Made by a program: the position numbers and the translations under genes
NCBI RefSeq assembly: GCF_021602585.1
Contig: NZ_BQIP01000001.1
Span: forward strand, 434,001 to 498,000
Source: Pseudomonas faucium
GTDB lineage: Bacteria; Pseudomonadota; Gammaproteobacteria; Pseudomonadales; Pseudomonadaceae
Direction: 5' to 3'
DNA: 64,000 nucleotides
Part shown: positions 9,053 to 17,393 of the stretch, piece after piece
Layout of the letters: each line of letters starts with the position of its first letter
How positions within the stretch are numbered: the first letter of the stretch is position 1
The notes under the pieces: generated by a model
The model's database searches: none
What the model was told of the DNA's origin: nothing
Seen by the model: the letters and a program-made list of their open reading frames with translations, nothing else

Positions 9053-9089
9053 TACTACTGCCAGCGACCACCAATCCGTTGTATAGCCT

Positions 9090-9380
9090 CTACGCTACAC
9101 GCTTTTGGGCAGGGCGCTGCTCGGTCGCCAGGCATCTGGCGCGCCCTACCCCCCAGGCCAACGCACGAGTCATCGACTCACCGGGGCGAGAGTCGTAGGC
9201 CACTTCATGAATAGCCATCCCTGAGCCGGCGTAGACGCCAATGAATAACTGTGTATGGCCCGTTCGCGACAGCCGCACCTGGATATCCATGGTCGTGCCG
9301 TCGTCCAGGGTTTCATCGTGAGTTCTATGGTGGAGCGATGGATCTGCCCATTTCCAAAACACATCACCGCGAATCCGCAT
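9090..9380 (-). CDS. hypothetical protein, 96 residues
   Basis: Begins MRIRGDVFWKWADPSLH. The ribosome site GGAGGG lies 4 bases before the ATG. The middle part (SRTGHTQLFIGVYAGSGMAI, then SRPGESMTRALAWGVGRAR) looks like a compact alpha/beta protein. It resembles small proteins common on Pseudomonas accessory DNA, but I cannot assign a function. Confidence 0.6.
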   Translation of the reverse strand: MRIRGDVFWKWADPSLHHRTHDETLDDGTTMDIQVRLSRTGHTQLFIGVYAGSGMAIHEVAYDSRPGESMTRALAWGVGRARCLATEQRPAQKRVA

Positions 9381-9830
9381 GCCGCCCTCCTACGACTTTA
9401 GTCTTATATATGGGGTGCCTCTACCATAGCGTAGCTAAGCGGGGACGAAACCACCGCCGAGCGGATTATGAATCCGAAATATGACGGGATGTGAATTGTG
9501 GTGAAAAGGGAGAAGCGACCCACCTACCAGGTGTAATCAGCGCTCCATGTGATCTGGGCCTGGCAGGATCCAGCTCCACTTGCCGCCCGCGCTTTCTCAT
9601 CACAGTTCTCGGCTCCCCCGCCAGGAGCAAGCTCGCCTCCTCAGCATTGGGTAGGTGAATTTCCCGAGCTGAACCCCATGACCGTGCACACGAATTTGCC
9701 AGCAGCGCAGTGATTCATCAGTGGAGGTTACTCAGAACGAGGTGTAGTGGTGATACTTGGAAAAAATGGCGGCAGCTCAATATTTCACTGCCAAAAAGAG
9801 CAAGCCGGCCTGGCGGCCGAAAAAACGACT

Positions 9831-9846
9831 TTATGCCTAGGCATAA
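9831..9846. repeat. 16-base perfect palindrome centred on CTAG
   Basis: TTATGCCTAGGCATAA is identical to its reverse complement. Its size and symmetry suit a dimeric regulator site. No gene starts nearby. Confidence 0.6.
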
Positions 9847-9851
9847 TCTCC

Positions 9852-9863
9852 TGAGCTAGCTCA
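9852..9863. repeat. 12-base perfect palindrome centred on CTAG
   Basis: TGAGCTAGCTCA, 5 bases after the 16-base palindrome and sharing its CTAG centre. Confidence 0.55.
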
Positions 9864-9921
9864 TAAGCCCTCAACCCTTAGACAATTCACGGGAAGAAAA
9901 TGATTCCAGACAGAAGCGGTA

Positions 9922-10009
9922 GCAGCTAGGCAGCTAGGCAGCTAGGCAGCTAGGCAGCTAGGCAGCTAGGCAGCTAGGCAGCTAGGCAGCTAGGCAGCTA
10001 GGCAGCTAG
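9922..10009. repeat. tandem repeat, octamer GCAGCTAG x 11
   Basis: Eleven exact copies of GCAGCTAG in a row (88 bases), with a partial unit after. The exactness suggests recent expansion or slippage. It lies outside any supported gene, about 390 bases before pagL. Confidence 0.95.
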
Positions 10010-10222
10010 GCGAGGAGGATTGCTGCTTAATTTTTGATTTCAAATAATATACTCCGTTTCGGAAAAAAAAATTCAAGGGGCATATACAAAAAATAGTTGT
10101 GAACTGTCGCATTTCTAAAATTTTTAGGGCGACTGTTGTCGCATTAACGAAAGTCGCCGTTCAGCTGCGCGGAGCTGCCCGAGGCATTCTGATGACGTTC
10201 ATGACGATCCTACCTGACCAAC

Positions 10223-10270
10223 GCGCGATATCCTAAACGATGTCTTGACCTTCCTTAAGTGGGTGAACAG
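10223..10270. other. diverged copy of a piece of the MarR remnant
   Basis: CGCGATATCCTAAACGATGT here parallels CGCGACATCCTGAACGCTGA at 8393, and the likeness continues for about 25 bases (CCTTCCTTAAGTGGGTGAAC against ACTTCCATAAATGGATGACC). It suggests duplicated or repeatedly acquired regulator DNA. Confidence 0.35.
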
Positions 10271-10400
10271 CTCGCTCCTGACCGAGTTCCGGGCCGGCTG
10301 ATGGACATCACTAACAAAAAATGGGCGGAGGCTGGGAACGATTTGATATCACTTTGCTTCTCATAGGTTGCTAACAAATAACAACCTTGGACTACACAAC

Positions 10401-10910
10401 ATGAAGCACATATTTCTTGGTGCCCTGCTTTCACTTTCGGCAGTCGCAGCGTCAGCTGCGGAGATATCAGGCTCTATCGGCGCGACGAGCCAAGGCGGGC
10501 TTACAGCTAGGCTCGGAATGGCGCTAGATTGGAATAAAAGCTGGTGGGAGTCGAGCACTGGAAAGCTAACCGGTTACTGGGATGCCGGTTATACCTATTG
10601 GGAAGCTGGTGACGCTGCAGGCGGAGCTCATTCCATTTCGTTCTCGCCTGTGTTCGTGTATGAATTTACCGGTGGCGATGTTAAGCCCTTTATTGAGGCG
10701 GGTATCGGCATTGCCCTCTTCTCAGGCACCAAAGCCGGAGATCAGGAACTGGGGTCATCGTTCAACTTCGAGGATCGCATTGGGGTTGGCCTGAAGATCG
10801 GCGAGGGACAGCGTGTAGGAATTCGGGCAATCCACTATTCCAACGCTGGTATCAAACAGCCGAACGAGGGCATTGAGTCCTATGCACTCTTCTATAGCCA
10901 TCAGATCTAA
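10401..10910 (+). CDS. pagL: lipid A 3-O-deacylase PagL
   Basis: 169 residues from ATG 10401, which gives a clean signal peptide (MKHIFLGALLSLSAVAASAA). The mature part is an eight-strand outer-membrane barrel with alternating aromatic strands. The C-terminus carries AIHYSNAGIKQPNEGIE, with the catalytic His145 and Ser147 (H-x-S-N-A) and Glu159, followed by ALFYSHQI. PagL removes the 3-linked acyl chain of lipid A at the outer membrane and so alters lipopolysaccharide. It is a single gene followed by a hairpin shared with the converging DUF72 gene. Confidence 0.9.
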   Translation: MKHIFLGALLSLSAVAASAAEISGSIGATSQGGLTARLGMALDWNKSWWESSTGKLTGYWDAGYTYWEAGDAAGGAHSISFSPVFVYEFTGGDVKPFIEAGIGIALFSGTKAGDQELGSSFNFEDRIGVGLKIGEGQRVGIRAIHYSNAGIKQPNEGIESYALFYSHQI

Positions 10911-10919
10911 GTTTGGAAC

Positions 10920-10945
10920 AGGTGCGGTTGGCAACAGCCGCACCT
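10920..10945. terminator. hairpin between convergent pagL and DUF72 genes
   Basis: Arms AGGTGCGG and CCGCACCT around a 10-base loop, between two converging stop codons. There is no marked T tail on either side, so termination is inferred from position. Confidence 0.5.
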
Positions 10946-10952
10946 TATCGTC

Positions 10953-11717
10953 TTAGTCACTCATAGGGTCTACCTCAATGTGATGCGGAGCAAATTGAGT
11001 TCGCTGCATGAGGTAGCTCTGTATAGCTAGGGCGTTCCCGAGCGCAGCGCCTGAAGCGGTGTTGTCGAAAATGCACCAGACGGGCACGTTGTTGGTGATG
11101 CTAACCTCGAGCTGTGCTGCCAGACGGTGAAGATACTCTTCGGAATAGGCGCTGTAATAAATGCGGGGCACGCCATGCAACCGCCAATAAACCAGCCCTG
11201 GCCAGCCACCCGGCAGCGCATCGACTTCGAAACGTGACGGGCTAGCGGCTACCTGGGCTATTTGAAATTCCACAAGCATGGAATGTGCTGCCCGCCAAGA
11301 TGAATGCCTTGGCTCAATTGCCACAGGCCCTGGATAGCGTATACGCAGGGATTCAAAAAAATGCTGGGCGACTTTTTCCTCGTATTCCAGCGATGTGGGC
11401 AACTGCACCAGCAGGCAACCGAGGCGAGCTTGTAGCTGGCCGCATTGTTCAAGGAACGCATCCAACAGTGCTTCACATCCGCTCAAACGACATTCGTGTG
11501 TGATGGCCTGCGGCAGTTTGACCGCAAATCTGAACCCCTCGGGCACCGAAGCAGCCCAGCGAGCATATGTCTGAGGCCGATGTGGTCGATAGAATGAACT
11601 GGTGATTTCTACCGCGCCAAAGCGGACGGCATAACGCTGCAAGTGGCTGCCGAGGTGCGGAAAGTCTTGGACGTAGGGGCGTGGCACGCTCCAGCCAGCG
11701 CAGCCGAGGTACATCAT
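10953..11717 (-). CDS. DUF72 (YecE-like) protein
   Basis: 254 residues with the DUF72 pattern: YLGCAGWSVPRPY at the N-terminus, AVEITSSFYRPHRPQTYARW, FRFAVKLPQAITHE, VAIEPRHSSW and LVYWRLHGVPRIYYSAYSEE near the end, all in the TIM-barrel order of the family. The function of DUF72 proteins is not established. The start at 11717 is kept; a second ATG follows directly. It converges with pagL. Confidence 0.88.
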   Translation of the reverse strand: MMYLGCAGWSVPRPYVQDFPHLGSHLQRYAVRFGAVEITSSFYRPHRPQTYARWAASVPEGFRFAVKLPQAITHECRLSGCEALLDAFLEQCGQLQARLGCLLVQLPTSLEYEEKVAQHFFESLRIRYPGPVAIEPRHSSWRAAHSMLVEFQIAQVAASPSRFEVDALPGGWPGLVYWRLHGVPRIYYSAYSEEYLHRLAAQLEVSITNNVPVWCIFDNTASGAALGNALAIQSYLMQRTQFAPHHIEVDPMSD

Positions 11718-11921
11718 TGCGTTTCTCCTGTCGCACCTAGCACTCGGGTTTAGTCAGCCGGAAGATATCCAATCGGTCTTAAACCCTTCGAGAAAGCGTC
11801 TTGAGGGAAGGTTCCAGTTGGACACGGCCACCAATAAGCGAACTCGGGTGAACTTCGCGCTAAGGTCGGTTGCCTCTGCTTGTATCAGGCACCCTCGCCT
11901 GATCGACAGGAGGAAACACCC

Positions 11922-12080
11922 ATGACATTCGGTCGCCCTCTTCTACTGAGTTTGAGCCTTCTGCTCCTGCAGGGTTGTTTTGATGAGCCTAAGCATGTCG
12001 ATGAAGACACCAACCGCAGCAAAGCTTCGCTGCAAATGCAGAAGCCAGACGTAAATACCCATGACGAAAAAGCTGAATGA
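11922..12080 (+). CDS. small lipoprotein, 52 residues
   Basis: MTFGRPLLLSLSLLLLQGC is a lipoprotein signal with lipobox LLQG-Cys; the mature part is short, charged and probably unstructured (KHVDEDTNRSKASLQMQK). AGGAGG lies 9 bases before the ATG. It would be anchored in the envelope by its lipidated cysteine. No family name known to me. Confidence 0.7.
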   Translation: MTFGRPLLLSLSLLLLQGCFDEPKHVDEDTNRSKASLQMQKPDVNTHDEKAE

Positions 12081-12149
12081 GATTTCGTGACACGAGGAGA
12101 CTGCAGCCCAGTCGACTCTCTGGCCGAGGGTAAGCTGGCCTTGCTCTGA

Positions 12150-12539
12150 TCAGGCGCAGCGCTTGAGGATAGTTTTGATCGGACGCCGCACCCGGCGCTT
12201 TGAAACATCTCGGGCCTTGATCCAACGGCAAGACTCGATCTCGTTTCGGGGGCGCGGCTTGTCGTAGGCCTTGCGAGCTTCGAACAGGTAGTGGATGACC
12301 TTGTCTTCCCGGTACATTGTCAGGTAGCGAAGCTCATCGAACGCGAGGCCAGTTTCCTCGGCCATCTCTCGCATTGCCGCTTCGAGCGGCGTCTCGTCTC
12401 GCTCAACGCGTCCCCCTGGCAAGTTCCACTTGGCGTTGCGTTTGCGAACAAACAATACCTCACCGTCTTTGCGGTAGATCACCGTTGCGCGCAATTTGAT
12501 GCCTTTGCGTTTGGCTGTAGCAGTGTCCATTGCCTTCAT
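12150..12539 (-). CDS. Nudix hydrolase
   Basis: 129 residues from ATG 12539, chosen for AAGGG upstream. The Nudix box is complete: GGRVERDETPLEAAMREMAE followed by ETGL, fitting G-x5-E-x7-REU-x-EE-x-G-U. These enzymes split nucleoside diphosphates linked to another group, using Mg2+ or Mn2+; the substrate is unknown. The C-terminus is very basic (SKRRVRRPIKTILKR). A second, different Nudix gene starts about 200 bases away in the opposite direction, so the pair is divergent. Confidence 0.87.
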   Translation of the reverse strand: MKAMDTATAKRKGIKLRATVIYRKDGEVLFVRKRNAKWNLPGGRVERDETPLEAAMREMAEETGLAFDELRYLTMYREDKVIHYLFEARKAYDKPRPRNEIESCRWIKARDVSKRRVRRPIKTILKRCA

Positions 12540-12757
12540 GCGCTGCCCTTTTGTAATTGGCTGGCCTAGATCCGGCAGGTTCCTTTCCGAGATTAGATCG
12601 TCCTTGTGTCGGTTAGATGACCAGCATAACGATGGCAACGTTCAAGTTATCGGGGCCGAATCGTGTAATACCCTGCTCGGGTAGGTCGAACGCCTTTCGA
12701 CGCCTCAAGTGAACTTCATCAGATCATGAGAGCCTTCCGTCAAAGGGAGGACACGTG

Positions 12758-13141
12758 ATGAATCCATCGAGAGAGCTTCATTCCACCGTCATCTGCCTGC
12801 AGGCTGGCAAGGTATTGCTTGTGCGAAAGGAGGCCCCAGAGTGGTCTCTCCCTGGCGGCAAAATTGATCCAGGCGAAACTCAACTTGACGCGGCACGTCG
12901 TGAGCTACAGGAAGAAACCAGCCTGGCGCTCATCGACGCGCAGTTCCTAGGGCATCACGTTCTTCAAGCTGAAGAGCACTGGCTGTATCGGATGGCGTTA
13001 GCTGACCCTACGATACCCCGCCCTTCGCACGAAATAGTCGAGTGTCGCTGGTTCGCGCCCCATGAGATCTCCCGCATTTTGATAAAACCTACGAACATAG
13101 AACTGCTCAGGCGGGAGGGATTTATTGCCGCCAACAGATAG
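12758..13141 (+). CDS. Nudix hydrolase
   Basis: 127 residues. The Nudix box is GGKIDPGETQLDAARRELQE then ETSL; the family-typical glycine near the end of the box is serine here. The ATG at 12758 has GGGAGG 7 bases before it, better placed than the GTG three bases earlier. It belongs to the same superfamily as the divergent neighbour but is not a close copy. The substrate is unknown. Confidence 0.85.
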   Translation: MNPSRELHSTVICLQAGKVLLVRKEAPEWSLPGGKIDPGETQLDAARRELQEETSLALIDAQFLGHHVLQAEEHWLYRMALADPTIPRPSHEIVECRWFAPHEISRILIKPTNIELLRREGFIAANR

Positions 13142-13296
13142 TTGCCCGAGTCAGTAGCATTGCCAAAATGAGGGTTCCACCTGCTTTACCGGAACAACGA
13201 CCGCCCATCCTCAATAAGCACCCATGAAAGTTTGAGCGCTGGTTGGGCGAGCCAAAGACTTCGCTAAGCCTATGATTCCGGACGAGTCGAGCTGTC

Positions 13297-13503
13297 TCAG
13301 GGAGACAGCAAAATGGGCAACAAAGGTTTGCCTCTCGCTCGTAGCCGCCCACCGATAAACATTAGCGTAGATGAAACAACTGTTAGGATGAGGCTCATCC
13401 CTAAGCGATCATGTAACCCTAAAGCCACAACGACCATCAAGGCTAACGCTCCGAAAAGCCCAGCACAGCCCAAAGCAGTCATAAGCCAACCCAAGGTTCG
13501 CAT
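13297..13503 (-). CDS. small two-helix membrane protein
   Basis: 68 residues from ATG 13503, with GAGGAG 6 bases upstream. Two membrane segments are visible, about residues 5-28 and 36-54, followed by a basic tail GGRLRARGKP. No family recognised. It lies just downstream of the sensor kinase gene on the same strand. Confidence 0.6.
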   Translation of the reverse strand: MRTLGWLMTALGCAGLFGALALMVVVALGLHDRLGMSLILTVVSSTLMFIGGRLRARGKPLLPILLSP

Positions 13504-13593
13504 CCCCGACTCCTCAATGTTGATACTCGAGATCAATTCGACTTGATACGAGACCATACGCATTTGGCAAAGTGCCATCGGCCCCTCTCGCGA

Positions 13594-15141
13594 CTAGAGC
13601 TTAAAGCGGACATGGATGCAGCTTTTACTATCTTGGCGATCAACCACTACTGCCGCGCTGCCGTAACCGGAATAACTTTTGACCAATCGCATGCCAAGCC
13701 CAGTTCCTGTCGGCTTAGGGTAATGATCAGGAAAGCCGTCGCCCTCATCCCTGACGGTAAGCTGAGCATGATCGCCGACATGCTTGACGATCACGTCGAT
13801 GGAGCCTTTGCCGTACTTAAGGGAGTTGGTGATCAACTCGGAGATCACTAACCCCAAAGGCGCCATTCTTTCTGGTGGCAGGACGAAGTCGTCAGCCTCC
13901 AATTGAATTTGTCGGTCGGCCAAGGCCTTGCCCAGATCACCCAACAGAGCATTCAGGTAATCGCGAGCGCGAACCTCTTGGTCTTCGGCGGCCTGATAAA
14001 GCCGCTCGTGAACACTGGCAATGGTCACCACGCGTCCTGCGGCAGTTTCAAGCTGTAACTTCACTGCCGTATCTGGCGTGAGATTGGCCTGAAGTAACAG
14101 CAGTGTATTTACCAGGTGAAGGCTATTTTTGACGCGATGGTGGATTTCTTCGAGATATAAGTCGCTCCGGCTTTGCTTTGTGTTCTGTGCATCGATGAGG
14201 GAAAGCAGTTGAGCTTCGTACTGGTGCCGCTCAGTGATATCCCGCGATACAGCTATGATCCGTTCCACCTGGCCATCTGAGCCCATGATCGGTGCGACAG
14301 TCACGTCCCACCATTTGGGTTCATCGGGAGCGATTGGGCAGTACGATTCGAACCTCATGGTTTCGCCAGCGCTAACTTTAGCTACCGCCTCCCAAACAAG
14401 GGATCGCGACTCCTCAGGCCACAAGTCATACCATCGCTGACCTTTAACACTGGTCAGTTGGGTATTCAGGAATGTCAGCCCGGCTTCATTCATGAACTCG
14501 ATCTCACCGCTCGGGGCCAGGATGTCCACCCAATCAGGGCTTGCGTTCAGAATCGTCTCGGAATAAGGGTCGGGAACTGGAACATCCACGCCTGCAGATA
14601 TTCTTTCGACAGCCATGGAAATGACGTTCGAGATGCCTTCCAGAAATACCAGATCGCTCTCTACAAAATCGTCCCCGTTGCTGCTGTCGGCTTCCAGTAC
14701 ACCAAACGGACTCAGCACACCCCGGATCGGGACATTGATGGCCCGTTCGATTCCATATTTTTTCAGCAGCTCCGGCGTACGGAAGCGGTTTTCCATACCC
14801 AAATGATTCGAGAGTACAGGCCTGTAGGTGGCCAATGCATAGCCAGCGGGACTAGCCACATCGCCGCCCACGGTTGCCTGCCCGATGTCAGAAGCATCCC
14901 AGCCAACGCCGTGGGTCAGAACAAAGCCTTCCCCGTCCTCTGCTGGCTGGAGCACCTTGGAAAAACGAGTGCTCATCCCTTCAGCGACTACTTCACATGC
15001 ACGGGTCAGCAACAGATCTAAGTCCGCAGCCTTCAGGGACTCTACGCCAAACTCGACCACGAGCTCATGTTGGCGGTGCAAGCGCGCATGAGTTTTCTTC
15101 AAGGCCGCTCGGATTGTTTCGTCCACTGGTAGCTGCTGCAT
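13594..15141 (-). CDS. GAF-PAS sensor histidine kinase, HWE/HisKA_2 type
   Basis: 515 residues. Residues about 25-185 form a GAF domain, 195-320 a PAS domain ending in the PAC-like ISRDITERH-type segment (VSRDITERHQYEAQ), and 335-515 the kinase. The phosphoacceptor region is EEIHHRVKNSLHLVNTLLLL, typical of HisKA_2/HWE kinases rather than classic HisKA, and the ATPase has ELITNSLKYG (N box), DEGDGFP and GTGLGMRLVKSY. No membrane segment is seen, so it is a cytoplasmic sensor. A stand-alone receiver gene lies divergently upstream and another lies further on, both possible partners. Confidence 0.9.
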   Translation of the reverse strand: MQQLPVDETIRAALKKTHARLHRQHELVVEFGVESLKAADLDLLLTRACEVVAEGMSTRFSKVLQPAEDGEGFVLTHGVGWDASDIGQATVGGDVASPAGYALATYRPVLSNHLGMENRFRTPELLKKYGIERAINVPIRGVLSPFGVLEADSSNGDDFVESDLVFLEGISNVISMAVERISAGVDVPVPDPYSETILNASPDWVDILAPSGEIEFMNEAGLTFLNTQLTSVKGQRWYDLWPEESRSLVWEAVAKVSAGETMRFESYCPIAPDEPKWWDVTVAPIMGSDGQVERIIAVSRDITERHQYEAQLLSLIDAQNTKQSRSDLYLEEIHHRVKNSLHLVNTLLLLQANLTPDTAVKLQLETAAGRVVTIASVHERLYQAAEDQEVRARDYLNALLGDLGKALADRQIQLEADDFVLPPERMAPLGLVISELITNSLKYGKGSIDVIVKHVGDHAQLTVRDEGDGFPDHYPKPTGTGLGMRLVKSYSGYGSAAVVVDRQDSKSCIHVRFKL

Positions 15142-15323
15142 AGTCTTCCCTTCCGGATTAATGGGAAACGCCCAGAATCCTTTCAGGGCGTACAGGCGGT
15201 TCGCTTACCGTTTCCTACCATAGCCGCTAATCCATGACGGCGCCTAGCGCACCACTCATCGCTCCGGAGCAACGGCGTTGAGGCCCAGAGCCCTAATGCA
15301 TATGACCCGCGAGCAAACCCTAC

Positions 15324-15704
15324 ATGCCGAAAACCATCCTCATTGTGGAAGACGACGACCTCCTAAGAGACCTAACTGCCGAAAGCCTCTCGTCACTCTA
15401 CGCCGTTGCTATGACGTGCTGCGCAAATGCTGACGAGGCGTTGCATTACCTTTGCAATAAGGAAGTCCCTAGCTTGGTGATGACCGATATCCATATGCCT
15501 GGAAGCATGGACGGTTTTGGCCTTGCACATGAGATTTGGCGTCGATGGCCTACCCTGCCAGTGATTCTGACTTCGGGCGACGCAGTAATCGACACCGGTT
15601 TGCTGCCTGCTCGGACAGCATTTCTCCCCAAACCTTGGGAGATTTCTGATCTCGCCTCGCTGATCAACAAATTAGTAACGCTCCCGCCGCAAGTAGAAGC
15701 TTGA
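15324..15704 (+). CDS. stand-alone response regulator receiver
   Basis: 126 residues, receiver domain only: acidic pocket VEDDD (residues 9-12), phosphoacceptor Asp55 in VMTDIHMPG, switch residue in ILTSGDA and conserved lysine in FLPKPW. It has no output domain, so it must act through another protein or as a phosphate carrier. It is divergent from the HWE kinase gene, which is its likely partner. Confidence 0.88.
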   Translation: MPKTILIVEDDDLLRDLTAESLSSLYAVAMTCCANADEALHYLCNKEVPSLVMTDIHMPGSMDGFGLAHEIWRRWPTLPVILTSGDAVIDTGLLPARTAFLPKPWEISDLASLINKLVTLPPQVEA

Positions 15705-15780
15705 TCCAAAGAACACTGCCTACCCCGTCCATGCTTCGTATTTGGCTAGCAGCGTTTGAACGCTCAATCCATGTAGCAGA

Positions 15781-16207
15781 ATGCTCAACGCCACCACCGA
15801 CAAAACCAAGCTAATGCTCTGTGCGGCCAAGGTGGGAAACCGAGTACCTTTCTAATCGCCATGGTACTGATTGCCATATGGGCTGCATCCGAGCCTTGGT
15901 TTCACTACAACGACACCTGGCAACTCATCGTTAATACGTCGACCACCATCATCACATTCCTGATGGTTTTCCTGATCCAGAACACCCAGAACCGGGACAA
16001 TGACATCATTCACGTCAAGCTCGACGAACTCATCCGCGCTACGAAATCAGCAGAGCAGTCGGTACTCGATCTCGAAGCGCTCGACAACCGAGCAATCCTA
16101 AACTTCGCAAGGAGTATCAGGCGATGGGCAGCGAATACGACACTCGCCACCAGACGCCTCGTAAGCAAGAGACGGACGATGCTGCTCGGGATAACTACCA
16201 GCGCTAG
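15781..16207 (+). pseudogene. low-affinity iron permease family protein, double frameshift
   Basis: Read across frames this gives a typical member of the family: MLNATTDKTKLMLCAAK, then in a second frame GKPSTFLIAMVLIAIW and DTWQLIVNTSTTIITFLMVF with IQNTQNRDNDIIHVKLDELI, and in a third frame KEYQAMGSEYDTRHQTPRKQ to a TAG at 16205. The shifts fall near 15831-15838 and near 16101. The longest single frame begins inside the gene at 15861 and ends with unrelated residues. The last 4 bases touch the next gene's stop. Confidence 0.75.
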
Positions 16208-16638
16208 AGACCTTGTTGGTCGAACGGCGGGAGAGTAGAAGGTACATTGGCATGGTGAAGCGCCTGGCCAATAGCTTGAGCGAGCTCGTCTATTGACCAT
16301 GGCTTGAAAAGGTAGGCAACTGGTGGTGTGACCTGAGAAGCATCAAGCTGGTAACCAGAGGTCAGGATGGCGGGCAGTCCAGGCCACCTTTCGTGGGCCA
16401 TGGAGATGAACTCCATGCCTTTGATACTTCCAGGAACACCGTGATCGACAACGATCAACGAACAGTTGCTCTTGAGCCCCATCAGGTGAATCAAGGCGTC
16501 TTCGGCGTTATCGAACGCATCGCAGGCAGCGCCCAACTCGATCAGGATATCCACCAGCAGGGTTTGAAGCGTTGGATCATCTTCCACGACAACTACTGTC
16601 TTCCCTGACAGCGACAAACCCTCGATGTCGAGCTTCAT
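16204..16638 (-). CDS. stand-alone response regulator receiver
   Basis: 144 residues from ATG 16638, chosen for GGAGAGGG just upstream. Receiver domain only: VVVVEDDPTLQ, phosphoacceptor Asp in SLIVVDHGVPGS, AILTSGYQ and the lysine in YLFKPWSIDEL. It resembles the receiver at 15324 in kind (both end with a KPW motif). With no output domain, it may compete for or relay phosphate from the HWE kinase nearby (inference). Confidence 0.87.
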   Translation of the reverse strand: MKLDIEGLSLSGKTVVVVEDDPTLQTLLVDILIELGAACDAFDNAEDALIHLMGLKSNCSLIVVDHGVPGSIKGMEFISMAHERWPGLPAILTSGYQLDASQVTPPVAYLFKPWSIDELAQAIGQALHHANVPSTLPPFDQQGL

Positions 16639-16721
16639 CACCCTCTCCAGTCCATAACTGATTTTTCGAGTGTTCCACTCATCTGGACGCGCGTCGACGG
16701 AAGCCAATGGCCATCATTCGC

Positions 16722-17155
16722 TCAATGGCTGCCCGACACAGACAAATAGACAAGTGCCTCTCGCATGAAAATCTCCACCGTCTTAGGGCCTATACCTCGA
16801 AGCTTAGCAGCCAGCGCTTGAAGCTTTCACCACCTGGGTCTTCCCGCAGCGCCTCAAGTTGACCACCCAGTTCCGCGTCTACCTTCTTGCCAAGGGCATG
16901 CAATCGTAGGGCAGTGGATTCATCGTATCGCGCATATCCAGCTTGGCCGAGAAAACTCACAAGAGTCGCATGAGGAGCCTGCGCAAGCTTTTGCGGCGTA
17001 TCTAGCTCCTGCTCATCGACAAGTATCCGATACGCCCTCAGGGCGACCGAAGAACGTATGCGCTTGCCCATGAGAAAGCTGGCCAGCAACCATCTGAACA
17101 CACCTCCGACATCCGTAACCTCGATGCCGAGATCACAGGCAGTTACGGTCTTCAA
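16722..17155 (-). pseudogene. helix-hairpin-helix DNA-repair-like protein, frameshifted
   Basis: The first frame (121 codons from 17155, MKTVTACDLGIEVTDVGGVF) runs to a stop at 16790, but the expected end is in another frame after a shift near 16811-16822. There the sequence reads LAAKLRGIGPKTVEIFMREA up to a TGA at 16722. LRGIGPKTVEIF is a helix-hairpin-helix DNA-binding motif of the endonuclease III/HhH-GPD kind. One base change in length would restore the gene, so a sequencing error is possible. The start overlaps the DUF2188 stop by 4 bases (ATGA). Confidence 0.65.
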
Positions 17156-17376
17156 CCTATACTACGGCGCGGGTCAGCTGAGCGTGGGTAGGTGCGTTCC
17201 TCTTCGAGGGTGCCGTCCGCTTTGTGTATCTTCACAGACGCTGTCTTGCCATCAAAGAAATCTGCAAGGGCACTGACCAGTTCCTGCTTCGTCGCAGCTC
17301 GTTTGGACGCCCGTTCGGCACCGGCTTTCTTCAGCTCCCAGCCATCCGATGTCGGGCTAAGGTGGTAGTTGTCCAT
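17152..17376 (-). CDS. DUF2188 protein
   Basis: 74 residues with the DUF2188 pattern of two similar halves: YHLSPTSDGWELKKAGAERA with KRAATKQELVSALADFF, and VKIHKADGTLEEERTYPRSA. These are small soluble proteins of unknown function often found with stress genes. Its stop codon overlaps the ATG of the HhH gene, pointing to coupled translation. Confidence 0.85.
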   Translation of the reverse strand: MDNYHLSPTSDGWELKKAGAERASKRAATKQELVSALADFFDGKTASVKIHKADGTLEEERTYPRSADPRRSIG

Positions 17377-17393
17377 CGTGTGCTCCTTCCGGC

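Larger units (their letters stand above)
9381..10400. other. gene-free kilobase with repeats
   Basis: No supported gene. It holds two CTAG-centred palindromes (9831-9863), an 11-copy octamer repeat (9922-10009), an AT-rich patch with A and T runs (10020-10135) and a short stretch resembling the MarR remnant (about 10223-10270). Confidence 0.6.

Noticed and set aside
9922-10009. CRISPR array
   Set aside because: The units are contiguous octamers with no spacers and there are no cas genes.
13594-15141. Long plus-strand frames opposite the kinase gene (for example 14458-15021)
   Set aside because: They are antisense to an intact, fully motif-supported kinase and have no ribosome sites.
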